Shown here: piece after piece, positions 26,134-35,105 of the stretch | Numbering within the stretch: position 1 is the stretch's first letter | Layout of the letters: every line of letters begins with the position of its first letter | Source of the DNA: Chitinibacter sp. GC72 | GTDB taxonomy: Bacteria; Pseudomonadota; Gammaproteobacteria; Burkholderiales; Chitinibacteraceae | Direction of reading: 5' to 3' | Assembly (NCBI RefSeq): GCF_009760905.1 | Contig: NZ_VIRW01000001.1 | Span: 124,001 to 188,000 of the forward strand | Length of the DNA stretch: 64,000 bases | Notes under the pieces: generated by a model | Seen by the model: only the letters and a program-made list of their open reading frames with translations | Database searches by the model: none | What the model was told of the DNA's origin: nothing | Translations under genes and position numbers: made by a program

Positions 26134-27969
26134 TTAATCCTCTTCCCCCAAAAATCCACCGCTCTGGTGCGCCCACAGTCGGGCATAGATGCCATTGTGT
26201 GCGAGCAATTCGGCGTGGGTGCCTTGCTCGACGATGCGACCTTGGTCAAGTACGATCAGTCTGTCCATCGCCATAATGGTCGAGAGCCGGTGCGCGATGG
26301 CGACGACGGTTTTGCCTTCCATCAGCGTGTAAAGGCTGGCCTGAATGGCCGCTTCGACTTCGGAATCGAGCGCGCTGGTGGCTTCGTCGAGCAGCAGAAT
26401 CGGCGCGTCTTTTAAAATCACCCGCGCAATCGCAATGCGCTGGCGCTGGCCGCCCGATAGCTTCACGCCCCGCTCGCCCACATGCGCGTCGTAGCCGCTA
26501 CGCCCTGCCGGATCGCTCAGGCTGCTGATGAAATCATGCACTTCGGCGCGCTGCGCGGCGCGGATCATGGCCTCCTCGCTGGCGTCAGGCTGCCCATACA
26601 GAATATTGTCGCGCACCGAGCGATGCAGCAAGGAGGTATCTTGCGTCACCATACCGATCTGGTGGCGCAGGCTGTCTTGCGTTACTTGCGCGATGTCCTG
26701 GCCGTCGATACGGATCTGGCCAGACTGAATATCGTAAAAACGCAGCAGCAGATTCACAATCGTCGATTTGCCCGCGCCGGAGCGGCCAACGAGGCCGATT
26801 TTCTCGCCGGGTTTGATGGTGAGTTGCAGCTGATCGATCACCGCTTTGGCTTGACGATCATTGCCGTAATTGAAACGCACCTGATCAAATTCGATCAGCC
26901 CTTGCGTCACTTGCAGCGGCTTGGCGTCCGCAGCGTCAAGCACCGTGGAGGGTTTGGATAGCGTATTGATACCGTCCTGCACCGTGCCGATGTTTTCAAA
27001 CAGCCCGGCCATTTCCCACATGATCCAGTGCGACATGCCGCTCAGGCGCAAGGACATCGCAGTGGCGGCGGCTACTGCGCCCACCCCGACTTCACCTTGC
27101 GTCCACAGATACAGCACAGCACCAGCCGTCGAAGCAATCAGCAACATGCTCAGAATATGATTGGTGATTTCGAACAAGCTCACCAGCCGCATCTGGCCAT
27201 GGACGGTATGCATGAATTCTTTCATGGCCGATTTAACAAACCCGGCTTCGCGCTGCGTGTGCGAGAACAATTTGACCGTACTGATATTGGTGTAGGCGTC
27301 GGTAATCCGGCCGGTCATCAATGATCTGGCGTCCGCTTGCGCGCGCGACACGCGACTCAGGCGCGGCACAAAATAGATCATCGCGACGATATAGAGCGCC
27401 AACCAGGCAAAAAACGGCAGCATCAGCCGCAAATCAAAACCGCCAGCCACCGCCGCCATGGTGACAAAGTAGATGGTGACAAAGACCAGAATATCAGTGG
27501 TGGTCAGCACCGTATCGCGCACGGCCAGCGCGGTTTGCATCACTTTGGCCGAAATGCGTCCGGCAAATTCATCCTGATAAAAACTCATACTCTGGCCGAG
27601 CATCTGGCGGTGAAACTGCCAGCGCAAACGCATCGGAAAATTGCCCGCCAAGGTCTGGTGCTTGATCAGCGTTTGCAGCGCGATCAGCAGCGGGCTGGCG
27701 AGCAAAATCCCGAGCAGGAGCAGCAGATTGTGCTTTTCGTTTTGCCACAACAGGTGCGGTGATGTGCGACTCAGCCACTCGACGACATTGCCAAGCATGC
27801 TGTAGAGCAGCGCTTCAAACGCCCCGCACAGCGCGGTAAACAGCGCCAGTAGGGCAATATAAAGCCGCATGCCGCGTGTGCAGCTCCAGACAAAACCGAT
27901 AAACGTCGCCGGATGCTTGGGCAATTGATCCGGATAGGGGTGGATGAGTTTTTCAAAAAAGGCAAACAT
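26134..27969 (-). CDS. ABC exporter (fused permease-ATPase)
   Basis: A 611-residue half-transporter that would work as a dimer. Residues ~30-320 form a six-helix exporter domain. The ATPase has Walker A GRSGAGKST, the Q loop MVTQDTSLLH, signature LSGGQRQRIAIARVI, Walker B ILLLDEATSALD and an H loop IAHRLSTI. The best match in pattern is the multidrug/lipid exporter group (MsbA/MdlB-like, including YddA-like long N-termini), but the substrate cannot be read from sequence. It is a single gene; a partner half-transporter is not present, so a homodimer is likely. Confidence 0.9.
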   Translation of the reverse strand: MFAFFEKLIHPYPDQLPKHPATFIGFVWSCTRGMRLYIALLALFTALCGAFEALLYSMLGNVVEWLSRTSPHLLWQNEKHNLLLLLGILLASPLLIALQTLIKHQTLAGNFPMRLRWQFHRQMLGQSMSFYQDEFAGRISAKVMQTALAVRDTVLTTTDILVFVTIYFVTMAAVAGGFDLRLMLPFFAWLALYIVAMIYFVPRLSRVSRAQADARSLMTGRITDAYTNISTVKLFSHTQREAGFVKSAMKEFMHTVHGQMRLVSLFEITNHILSMLLIASTAGAVLYLWTQGEVGVGAVAAATAMSLRLSGMSHWIMWEMAGLFENIGTVQDGINTLSKPSTVLDAADAKPLQVTQGLIEFDQVRFNYGNDRQAKAVIDQLQLTIKPGEKIGLVGRSGAGKSTIVNLLLRFYDIQSGQIRIDGQDIAQVTQDSLRHQIGMVTQDTSLLHRSVRDNILYGQPDASEEAMIRAAQRAEVHDFISSLSDPAGRSGYDAHVGERGVKLSGGQRQRIAIARVILKDAPILLLDEATSALDSEVEAAIQASLYTLMEGKTVVAIAHRLSTIMAMDRLIVLDQGRIVEQGTHAELLAHNGIYARLWAHQSGGFLGEED

Positions 27970-28081
27970 ACGGCGACCATCGCAAGACAGGAATGGGATT
28001 GATTCTAAGCGATAAGCGCGATTGAAAGCGATGAGTAAATTTTACTTTTTCCAGCGCACAAGAAAAAGGCAATACCCAATT

Positions 28082-28130
28082 GGGTATTGCCATGTAGATC
28101 ATATCTGAAAACACCTGTAGCGATATACCC
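28082..28130. repeat. 49-bp palindromic motif with a perfect 24-bp palindrome at its left edge
   Basis: GGGTATTGCC to GATATACCC, with TGTAG at 12-16. An outward copy of the end sequence precedes it, so 28068-28091 is a perfect palindrome (GGCAATACCCAA and its complement). It ends four bases before the C13 peptidase stop. Confidence 0.92.
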
Positions 28131-28134
28131 TTTA

Positions 28135-29553
28135 CTAAGGTTTAAAGCGCGCTTCCAGTTGCGCCAGCTTGGCGCGGATATTGGCGCCCATGCTGATTTG
28201 CGGATTGGAGTAGCCATCGTCTTTGCCAGCCGCGATTTCGCGCTGGCGAATCAGCTCGCGGGCACTGTGATGCGCAGCTTCAAACGAGCGCGTTTTGCTG
28301 CGCAATTGCTCGTCAAACATGGCGCGGCCAAAAAAAGTCAGCTCGGATTTGCGGCCACAACCGTAGGAGGTGTTATCCGCGTCGGCGGCGGTCAGCACCA
28401 GCGTATCGGCACTGGCCAGCGGCGCAATCCAGCTGCCCGAGTAACACGCCGAAACGGCAATCACCCGGTGGCGCACGCCCGCCTCGTCCAGCCAGCGTTT
28501 GAGTTGCTGCGGCGTCACGCTATCGACCTGCATCGGCCAGAATCCCGCCGCCAGTTGCCCATCCTGCCCGCCGTGCGAAGTGAGATACACAAACAGAATA
28601 TCTTCGTTCTGATCCATTTTACCGGCGATGGCGGTAATGCTACGCCGCAGATTCAGCGGCGTTGCCCACGGCCACTGCCCCAGTGTTTCAACGTGATTGA
28701 TTAGCTCGATCCCGCGCCCGGCGGCGTCAAAGCGTTGCGCCATCACGCTGGATACCATGCCCGCTTCCCGGCGGAAAACGTCTTCGTCGGCTTCGGGGGC
28801 AAAAGCAATGGTATAGAGATCCACCACACCAGCGCGTTGGGGGGCAACTTCGCCCAGCTTGGCATGCAGCAGCGCAGGCTGCGCTTCCATCACTTCCTGC
28901 GTCAGCACCAGACTTGGGCGATCGGCATAGCCCTCGGCATCGGCATCCGGGGCGGGATACCAATAGGACATGGCCACGCCGGAGAAATACAGCGCCGAGA
29001 GCGCCAGTAAAATCAGCAACACCAGCGCAAAACGCAGCGAGTGGTGATTGCTGGCGTGCCAGAACACGGCCAGCTCGGCGACGGTGATCCATAAAAATGG
29101 CAGCGCATAGATGATCCACTGCGCGGTGTAGCTTTGGGCAAGGCCGTAGCGAGCCAGCAGCTGCGAGACGGCGTAAACCAGTCCCCACAGCAGGCTGGAA
29201 AACACATACAGCAATAAAATCAGGCTGAGCATTTTCACCTGCCGCGGCGGCACCGGCGCAGGCGGCTGCGCCACATACGCGAGCCAGCAAATCACCAAAA
29301 AATAGGCCGCGTTTTGCAGCCCGGTGATCCAGGCAAATTGCTGCGGCCCGCTGCTGCCCAGCCACGCCATCAGAATGCTAACCCCCTGATCCAGAGCAAA
29401 TAGCAAGAAAATCAGCCACGGCGAAGCAGGCAATTGCTCCCAGTGCGGTGCGCGAAAGATCAGGCTGCGTGCCGTCTCGCGCCATAGGGCGTGCAGCGTG
29501 GGATGGGTCGTGGCGGTCTGGATGGGCAAACTGGCATTCAGCGTGTCGGACAT
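28135..29553 (-). CDS. Membrane-anchored peptidase C13 (legumain-like) protein
   Basis: A 472-residue protein. The first half has about six membrane segments (e.g. LIFLLFALDQGVSILMAWLG, LSLILLLYVFSSLLWGLVYA, FALVLLILLALSALYFSGVA). The second half is a caspase/legumain-fold domain of the C13 family: the histidine in LFVYLTSHGGQDG and the cysteine in VIAVSACYSGSW are the expected catalytic pair, followed by DNTSYGCGRKSELTFFG. C13 enzymes cut after Asn/Asp or act as transamidases. Bacterial membrane-bound C13 proteins exist, but their substrates are unknown to me. I chose ATG 29553; ATGs at 29559 and 29565 are alternatives. It stands alone, next to the chitinases. Confidence 0.82.
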   Translation of the reverse strand: MSDTLNASLPIQTATTHPTLHALWRETARSLIFRAPHWEQLPASPWLIFLLFALDQGVSILMAWLGSSGPQQFAWITGLQNAAYFLVICWLAYVAQPPAPVPPRQVKMLSLILLLYVFSSLLWGLVYAVSQLLARYGLAQSYTAQWIIYALPFLWITVAELAVFWHASNHHSLRFALVLLILLALSALYFSGVAMSYWYPAPDADAEGYADRPSLVLTQEVMEAQPALLHAKLGEVAPQRAGVVDLYTIAFAPEADEDVFRREAGMVSSVMAQRFDAAGRGIELINHVETLGQWPWATPLNLRRSITAIAGKMDQNEDILFVYLTSHGGQDGQLAAGFWPMQVDSVTPQQLKRWLDEAGVRHRVIAVSACYSGSWIAPLASADTLVLTAADADNTSYGCGRKSELTFFGRAMFDEQLRSKTRSFEAAHHSARELIRQREIAAGKDDGYSNPQISMGANIRAKLAQLEARFKP

Positions 29554-29656
29554 TGTCATTTCCATGCTCAATCGAAATGCCAGTTTATAACAAACCTTGT
29601 CAGCAATTGAGCTGCTCACTCATTTGCTTCAGGAGTGTGGCGTTTTGGGTATTCAT

Positions 29657-29705
29657 GGGTATACCCTGCCAGCAATTACTGGATATGGCCCACATAAATA
29701 TACAT
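29657..29705. repeat. 49-bp palindromic motif, intergenic, with extra half-site
   Basis: GGGTATACCC at the left, AATATACAT at the right, CCACA at 34-38. A second GGGTAT sits ten bases upstream (29647). Confidence 0.65.
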
Positions 29706-29738
29706 GGCTATGTATGTAACTACATCAGCCCGCTGGTC

Positions 29739-29768
29739 AAAAAAACGGCAGCCTAAGCTGCCGTTTTA
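29739..29768 (-). terminator. Intrinsic terminator of first chitinase gene
   Basis: AAAACGGCAGC and GCTGCCGTTTT around a short CTAA loop. The terminator of the second chitinase at 32084 has the same stem. Confidence 0.88.
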
Positions 29769-29788
29769 TCATCAATCACCGGTCGTGA

Positions 29789-31789
29789 TTATTTGGTGTT
29801 ATCAATCACAATCTGGCCATTGTGTTTCACCTGACCACGGAACATATAGTCAACGCAGGCTTTGTAATCGCCTGGGTTAGCCAGGCTAAATGGCATCTGG
29901 TAATCAACCAGCGAGCAAGCCCACGATACGCCGCCCGGATTGTTGGCGTTGTAGCCCCAGTTTTTATCCAAGTAAGCTTTGGTTGCCGCTGCAGAACCAG
30001 GCTGGAAGCCTTTCATTGCGGCGCAACCCAGTGCTTCGTTGGCCGGGATGGTGACGCCCATTTCACGAGCAAATTCGCGGTAAGCTGCGATCCGGTTCTG
30101 GACTTGCGGTTTCTCTGCACCGCCGCCGCCACATTCGATACCGCCATTAATGATGTGCACCGTCGCGCCAAAGCCCGGGCTCATATTATTGGCCACGTCG
30201 ACTGCATTCGGCACCCAAGTACCATCAACAACCCAGGTCATCGGTGGTTTTGGCGATTGTGGGTAAACCGCGAACCAGATTGCTGAAGCAAAGTTCAACC
30301 AGGTATCAGCAACGCGGCCTGGGTTGTCGAGCAAGACATTGACATCACCGTACAATGATTTGCTGAACGCGCCAAAGTTATAGTTCCATGACAATTGTTT
30401 GCTGCCACGGCCGAAGTAATCGATGTTTTTACCTTGGGCATTTTGTGCACAAGGATAGAAAATCGAGAAAATCGAGCTACCCGCGCCACTGAAGCAGTCT
30501 TGGTAGCTACCAACGGCCGAGCCTTCGTTGTAGCCATTTTCACGCAGATACCACAGCGCCTGTTTATACGTAGGCAGCGCGGTGTTTTGCTCCATCGTCG
30601 CCAGTACGGCGTTATTGTGCTCTGGATAAGTGCGTGCCGTCGCAGGCGTCAAAGCAGGCCAGTTGGCGCCGGTTTCTTGCGTGAAGTGAGCAAACGACGT
30701 GGCGAGCAATTTGCGGCAAATCGCATCGGCATCGCGGCCGTCGCTGTAGTTATCGCAATACGCCGGGAATTTCGCGACACCTTTGATGAAGTTCAAATAG
30801 GTGTAGTTGATATGACGAGCCGGAAACAGCGCGTCAAATTTGGCTTGACCCAGTACGCGTTCAACGCGTTTCACATTGTCTGGATTATTGGCTCCGCCGA
30901 CGGTGACAGCTTCTACCTGGGCATCAGGCAAGACCCGCAAGGCGGCGCGAATACGGGCGATTGCACCAGCGTCAGTACCGGCCTGGCTGGCCAGTGCGTT
31001 TTCATCGGCAGTGAATTTCGCATTCGTTGGGTAACCCGCCGGAGCGGCGATATACATAATTTGCGGCTTGTACGCTGCAACTGGGCCTGGTGTTACGGGT
31101 GCCGTTGGCACCGGAGTTGCAGTACCGACTGGCGTTGCCGTTGGTATGCTCACTGGTGTTGCAGTCGGTGCTATTGTTGGTGCTGTAGTCACTGTTGGTG
31201 CTGGTGTGGCCGTTGGTGCAGGCGTCGTTCCGCCACCACTACATGCCCCCAGATCCTGCCATGGCGAATCCCATGAATTGGCCACTGTTTTGGGTACGTC
31301 GCTGGCTGAGGCGTACCACTGAGCTTTCCAGGTGCGGCCGTTATAGCTCACGGTGCTATTGGCGCTGTAAACCTGAGCAGTCCACGCGGGTGCGCTGCAG
31401 CCGCCGGCTACCGGTGTCGCTGTTGGCGCGCTGGTCGGCGTCGCGGTGGGCGCTGTTGTTGGTGTTGCTGTTGGTACTGTCGTGGGCACTGCAGTCGGCG
31501 CTACTGTTGGCGCAGCAGTAGGTGCAGCGCTTGGTGTTGCCGTCGCGACTGGCGGTGGCGTTGTCGTACCACCGCTCGTTACAAGCTTCCACAGCGTAGG
31601 GGTTGAGGCCGGATTCCAGTTCGCGCCAACATAAGCGGTATGTGTAACCAGTGCGGTGTAGTTCGACCCCAAATAATTAACTTGGGTACCTGCAGTATAC
31701 GTTTGGCCTTCTTGCCAGTTGGCGGCAAAAACGGCGCTCATACTGATAGCAGCCATAGTTGAAACTGAAATAAAATGTAATGTTTTCAC
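29789..31789 (-). CDS. Secreted GH19 chitinase with two chitin-binding modules (copy A)
   Basis: A 666-residue exported enzyme. Signal peptide ~1-23 (MAAISMSAVFAA). Module 1 (~24-70) is a CBM5/12-type domain ending HTAYVGANWNPASTPTLWK. A Pro/Thr/Ala linker (~72-128) leads to module 2 (~132-183), a different CBM5/12 subtype (WTAQVYSANSTVSYNGRTWKAQW). A second linker follows. From ~239 the GH19 domain has the catalytic glutamate at about E372 (FAHFTQETGANWP), then YFGRGSKQLSWNYN and INGGIECGG. It would hydrolyse chitin outside the cell. Copy B follows in tandem with the two binding modules in reverse order. Confidence 0.94.
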   Translation of the reverse strand: MKTLHFISVSTMAAISMSAVFAANWQEGQTYTAGTQVNYLGSNYTALVTHTAYVGANWNPASTPTLWKLVTSGGTTTPPPVATATPSAAPTAAPTVAPTAVPTTVPTATPTTAPTATPTSAPTATPVAGGCSAPAWTAQVYSANSTVSYNGRTWKAQWYASASDVPKTVANSWDSPWQDLGACSGGGTTPAPTATPAPTVTTAPTIAPTATPVSIPTATPVGTATPVPTAPVTPGPVAAYKPQIMYIAAPAGYPTNAKFTADENALASQAGTDAGAIARIRAALRVLPDAQVEAVTVGGANNPDNVKRVERVLGQAKFDALFPARHINYTYLNFIKGVAKFPAYCDNYSDGRDADAICRKLLATSFAHFTQETGANWPALTPATARTYPEHNNAVLATMEQNTALPTYKQALWYLRENGYNEGSAVGSYQDCFSGAGSSIFSIFYPCAQNAQGKNIDYFGRGSKQLSWNYNFGAFSKSLYGDVNVLLDNPGRVADTWLNFASAIWFAVYPQSPKPPMTWVVDGTWVPNAVDVANNMSPGFGATVHIINGGIECGGGGAEKPQVQNRIAAYREFAREMGVTIPANEALGCAAMKGFQPGSAAATKAYLDKNWGYNANNPGGVSWACSLVDYQMPFSLANPGDYKACVDYMFRGQVKHNGQIVIDNTK

Positions 31790-32083
31790 TCTTCCATCCT
31801 CTTGTTTTTATTGAAAATAATCAGAAATACAGAGGCATTCTTTAATGAACAAATTGCCATGTCAAACAGTATGTCGATTGAATTTACACCGTGTGGCAAG
31901 TGGCATTAACTTACATTTATCCGCCAACGAGCGAACGCTTGTAAGCTATAGTAGGAAGAGCGCTGCATGGCCAGCAGGGTGATGGAGTGGATTTATAGTC
32001 GCAATGAATTGGATACCAGTTGGCTGTTGTAGTTTGTCGATAAGACGCTACAGATTTTTCCGTGAATTTGCTCAGCATCAAGA
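31790..32083. other. AT-rich leader region of chitinase copy A
   Basis: About 290 bp between the tandem chitinase genes. It should hold the promoter for copy A. I see no ORF with support and no copy of the 49-bp motif. Confidence 0.5.
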
Positions 32084-32113
32084 CAAAACGGCAGCCAAGG
32101 CTGCCGTTTTTGT
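32084..32113 (-). terminator. Intrinsic terminator of second chitinase gene
   Basis: AAAACGGCAGCC and GGCTGCCGTTTT with an AA loop. Nearly identical to the terminator after copy A. Confidence 0.88.
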
Positions 32114-32129
32114 TTGGGATGAAAGCAAA

Positions 32130-34151
32130 TTACTTGGTGTTATCCACCACTACCTGACCATTGAACTTCACCTGGCCGCGGAAGAAGTAATCCACGCAGG
32201 CTTTGTAGTCGCCCGGATTGGCCAGGCTAAATGGCGTTTGGTAAGTGGCCAATTGGCAAGACCAGGACACGCCACCCGGATTGTTCGGGTTGTAATTCCA
32301 GCCCTTGTCAAGATAGGTTTTGGTCGCAGCAGCCGAGCCATCGGTGAAGCCTTTTGACGTACCGCAAGTCAGTTGCTCGCCGGTAATGTCAACGCCCAGC
32401 TCTTTGGTGAACTCTTTGTACGCCGCAATGCGGTTCAGCGATTGCTGTGACTCAGAACTACCTACGGTGCCGCCGGTTTTGCTACTTCGTCCGCATTCAA
32501 TGCCACCGTTGATGATGTAAGTCGTCGCACCAAAACCAGGTGACATGCCGTTGGCTACATCAACCTGATTTGGCTGCCAAGTACCATCAACCACCCACGT
32601 CATTGGTGGTTTTGGCGATTGTGGATACACCGCAAACCAGATCGCTGACGCGAAGTTCATCCAGGTATCTGCCACTAAGCCAGGCTTGTCGAGCAAGACG
32701 TTCACGTCGCCGTACATCGATTTGCTGAATGGGCCGTAGTTGTAGTTCCAAGACAATTGCTTAGAGCCACGACCGAAGTAGCTGAAATACTGGCCTTGTT
32801 CGTTTTTACCGCATGGGTAGAAGATCGAGAAGATCGAGCCGCCCGCGCCATTAAAGCAATCTTGGTAGCCACCTACGCCTGAACCTTCTTGCATGCCTTG
32901 TTCACGCAGGAACCACAGGCCTTGACGGAAGGTTGGAATCGCCGTGTTTTGCTCCATTGTTGCCAACACCGCGTTGTTCTGATCGGCGTAGCCGCGTGCG
33001 GTTGCAGGCGTCAAAGCTGGCCAGTTCGCGCCGGTTTCTTGCGCAAAGTGAGCAAATGACGTTGCCAACAGTTTTTTACAAATCAGGTCTGAATCGCGAC
33101 CATCGGTGTAGGTCTGGCAATACGCTGGGAATTTCGCCACGCCTTTGAGCAAGTTCAGATACGTGTATTTCACGTTGCGTACAGGGAAGAAGTAATCAAA
33201 CTTCGATTCAGGCAATACACGTTCAACGCGTTTGACGTTGTCTGGATTGCCCGCCGCACCTGGCACGACGGCATCAACCACCGAATCAGGGCGAACCTGC
33301 AAGGCTTCACGGATGCGCTCTATTGTTTTCGCGTCCGAGCCAGCCTGGCTGTATAGCGCTTGTTCGGCCGCCAGGAATTGCGCATCGCTTGGGTAGCCCG
33401 CAGGTGCCGCCACAAAGGTGATTTGCGGTTTATACGCTGCCGGTGCAGTAGTTGGCGCTGCAGTTGGGCCTGCGCTTGTCACTGGTGTTGAACTTGGCGT
33501 TGGCGCTACCGTCACGGCAGGCGTTGGGCTGGCAGTGGCAACCGGGCTGGCCGTTGGCTTCACCGTCACCACGGGGGTGGAAGTTGGTTTGGCGGTGACG
33601 ACCGGCGTGGCAGTCGGTACTGGCGTGGCGCCACCGGTGCCGCAAGTACCGCCCGCTTTCCACAAAGTAGGCGTTGCCGCCGGATTCCAGTTGGCGCCAA
33701 CATATGCTGTGTGTGCTGAAAGGGAGGTATAGCTCGCTCCGCCATAGCTGACAACGTCTCCAGCCTTATACGTATTACCTTCTGCCCATACTCCACAAGA
33801 GCCTGGCAGGGCTGTAGGCGCTGCTGTTGGTGCCGTAGTTGGTGCGGCGGTCGGTTTGGCGCTTGGCGCTGCCGTAGGCGAAACAATCGGCGTACTCGTT
33901 GGCGCGCTGGTCACATTGGCAGTCGGTGCTGGCGTTGCACTGCCAGCCTGCAATTCCCAGGGGCCCCACTGCTCGGTGCCGGGCACATTGCCCTGCGTCC
34001 ACCATTTTGCTTTGTAATCTTTACCCTGATAGCTCACCACCTGACCACCGGTGTATACCGTTTTGCTATCCCAGGCCGTTGCCGCCATCACTTGCACCGA
34101 GCAAATGGCTGCGGGAATAGCCGCCAACATCCAACGATTCAATTGGAACAT
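32130..34151 (-). CDS. Secreted GH19 chitinase with two chitin-binding modules (copy B)
   Basis: A 673-residue exported enzyme, paralogue of copy A. Signal peptide ~1-24 (LAAIPAAICSVQVMA). Here the first module (~25-68) is the subtype with VSYQGKDYKAKWW, and the second (~119-166) is the one ending HTAYVGANWNPAATPTLWK: the reverse of copy A. Linkers are Pro/Thr/Ala/Val-rich. The GH19 domain starts near 239, with the catalytic glutamate again at about E372 (FAHFAQETGANWP), YFGRGSKQLSWNYN and INGGIECG. ATG 34151 gives a clean signal peptide; ATG 34166 is possible. An AT-rich promoter region lies upstream (34152-34427). Confidence 0.93.
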   Translation of the reverse strand: MFQLNRWMLAAIPAAICSVQVMAATAWDSKTVYTGGQVVSYQGKDYKAKWWTQGNVPGTEQWGPWELQAGSATPAPTANVTSAPTSTPIVSPTAAPSAKPTAAPTTAPTAAPTALPGSCGVWAEGNTYKAGDVVSYGGASYTSLSAHTAYVGANWNPAATPTLWKAGGTCGTGGATPVPTATPVVTAKPTSTPVVTVKPTASPVATASPTPAVTVAPTPSSTPVTSAGPTAAPTTAPAAYKPQITFVAAPAGYPSDAQFLAAEQALYSQAGSDAKTIERIREALQVRPDSVVDAVVPGAAGNPDNVKRVERVLPESKFDYFFPVRNVKYTYLNLLKGVAKFPAYCQTYTDGRDSDLICKKLLATSFAHFAQETGANWPALTPATARGYADQNNAVLATMEQNTAIPTFRQGLWFLREQGMQEGSGVGGYQDCFNGAGGSIFSIFYPCGKNEQGQYFSYFGRGSKQLSWNYNYGPFSKSMYGDVNVLLDKPGLVADTWMNFASAIWFAVYPQSPKPPMTWVVDGTWQPNQVDVANGMSPGFGATTYIINGGIECGRSSKTGGTVGSSESQQSLNRIAAYKEFTKELGVDITGEQLTCGTSKGFTDGSAAATKTYLDKGWNYNPNNPGGVSWSCQLATYQTPFSLANPGDYKACVDYFFRGQVKFNGQVVVDNTK

Positions 34152-34427
34152 AGATCCAGTCTCCATCCTTTTATGGGTGTCACCGATCCGGCGCACCTTT
34201 GGTTTAGGCGGCTATTTGCCGCTGCCAAATACTAACGAATCAGGATGGAAATTGCCTAGTGCCGATTGTCACATCTGTTGCATTATTTTACTTTTTTTCG
34301 TTTATTACACTCTTGTAATTTCAAAAAATAAAAGAGTCAATAATTCATTTGATCTAGCGCAAAAAACTGCTGTTTCTTTCCACTATATCAATAATTTAGA
34401 TTTTTCTAATTTACTCAATCCATTCTT

Positions 34428-35105
34428 TTATTTGGGCCAGGCCAATTGGGCTGGCTGCGCAATATTTTCCAATTGGGCACAAAATAAATCGGAATGAAAA
34501 TGAATTCCGCACTCGGGCAATGCGGTATAGCAGTAGGTATGCCCGGCAAATTCAAACTCCAGCGAATAGGCGTGCAGATACCCCCGGTCAGCATCGGTAC
34601 CACCATAACGCGCATCGCCCAGAATCGGGCTACCCAGGCTTTTCATCGCCACGCGCAGCTGGTGCGTGCGCCCACTCAGGGGTTTGAGCACAAATAGGCG
34701 CAAGCCATTGCCTAGGCCAAAGCTGAAAAATTGCGTCGTCGCCAACAGGCCGCCTTCGCGAACGAGCTTCCAGCAGCCATTGCGGCCTTTGTCCATGCCA
34801 CCCTGAATTTTGCCCTGCTTTTTGGCCGGTTTTTTATCGCTGAGCGCCAGATAATATTTCTGCATCCGGTGTTCGCTAAACAGCGCCGAAAACTGCCGCG
34901 CCGCTTCGGCGTGCCGGGCCAGCACCAGCAGGCCGGAGGTCATTTTATCGAGCCGGTGTACCGTCAGCAGCCCGGAGAAGCCACTTTGCTCACGCACCAG
35001 ATCAATCAAGCTTTCCTGCGCCTCGTTCTGGTGAAAATCCAGCCCGGCAGGCTTGTTGATCACAATAAAATCATTTTCAACAGCAATTACCGTGATGGCC
35101 GACAT
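34428..35105 (-). CDS. RluA-family pseudouridine synthase
   Basis: A 225-residue RNA-modifying enzyme. The catalytic aspartate is in LLTVHRLDKMTSGLLVLA, and the RluA-type end block LKPLSGRTHQLRVAMKSLGSPILGDARYGG is complete. It lacks an S4 domain. The length and the KKPAKKQGKIQGGMDKGR insert match the small RluA-like subgroup (TIGR01621-like) rather than RluA, C or D; the target RNA is unknown. ATG 35105 overlaps the stop of the upstream transporter gene (TGATG), implying translational coupling. Confidence 0.85.
   Translation of the reverse strand: MSAITVIAVENDFIVINKPAGLDFHQNEAQESLIDLVREQSGFSGLLTVHRLDKMTSGLLVLARHAEAARQFSALFSEHRMQKYYLALSDKKPAKKQGKIQGGMDKGRNGCWKLVREGGLLATTQFFSFGLGNGLRLFVLKPLSGRTHQLRVAMKSLGSPILGDARYGGTDADRGYLHAYSLEFEFAGHTYCYTALPECGIHFHSDLFCAQLENIAQPAQLAWPK
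34535..34583. repeat. 49-bp palindromic motif, intragenic in the pseudouridine synthase gene
   Basis: AGGTATGCCC to CAGATACCC, exactly 49 bp. It encodes the GYLHAYSLEFEFAGHTY region, which belongs to the family fold. Confidence 0.5.

Noticed and set aside
31080-31560. GT-rich repetitive DNA here and at 33430-33930, considered as minisatellites or CRISPR
   Set aside because: It encodes the Pro-Thr-Ala linkers of the chitinases; there are no regular spacers.
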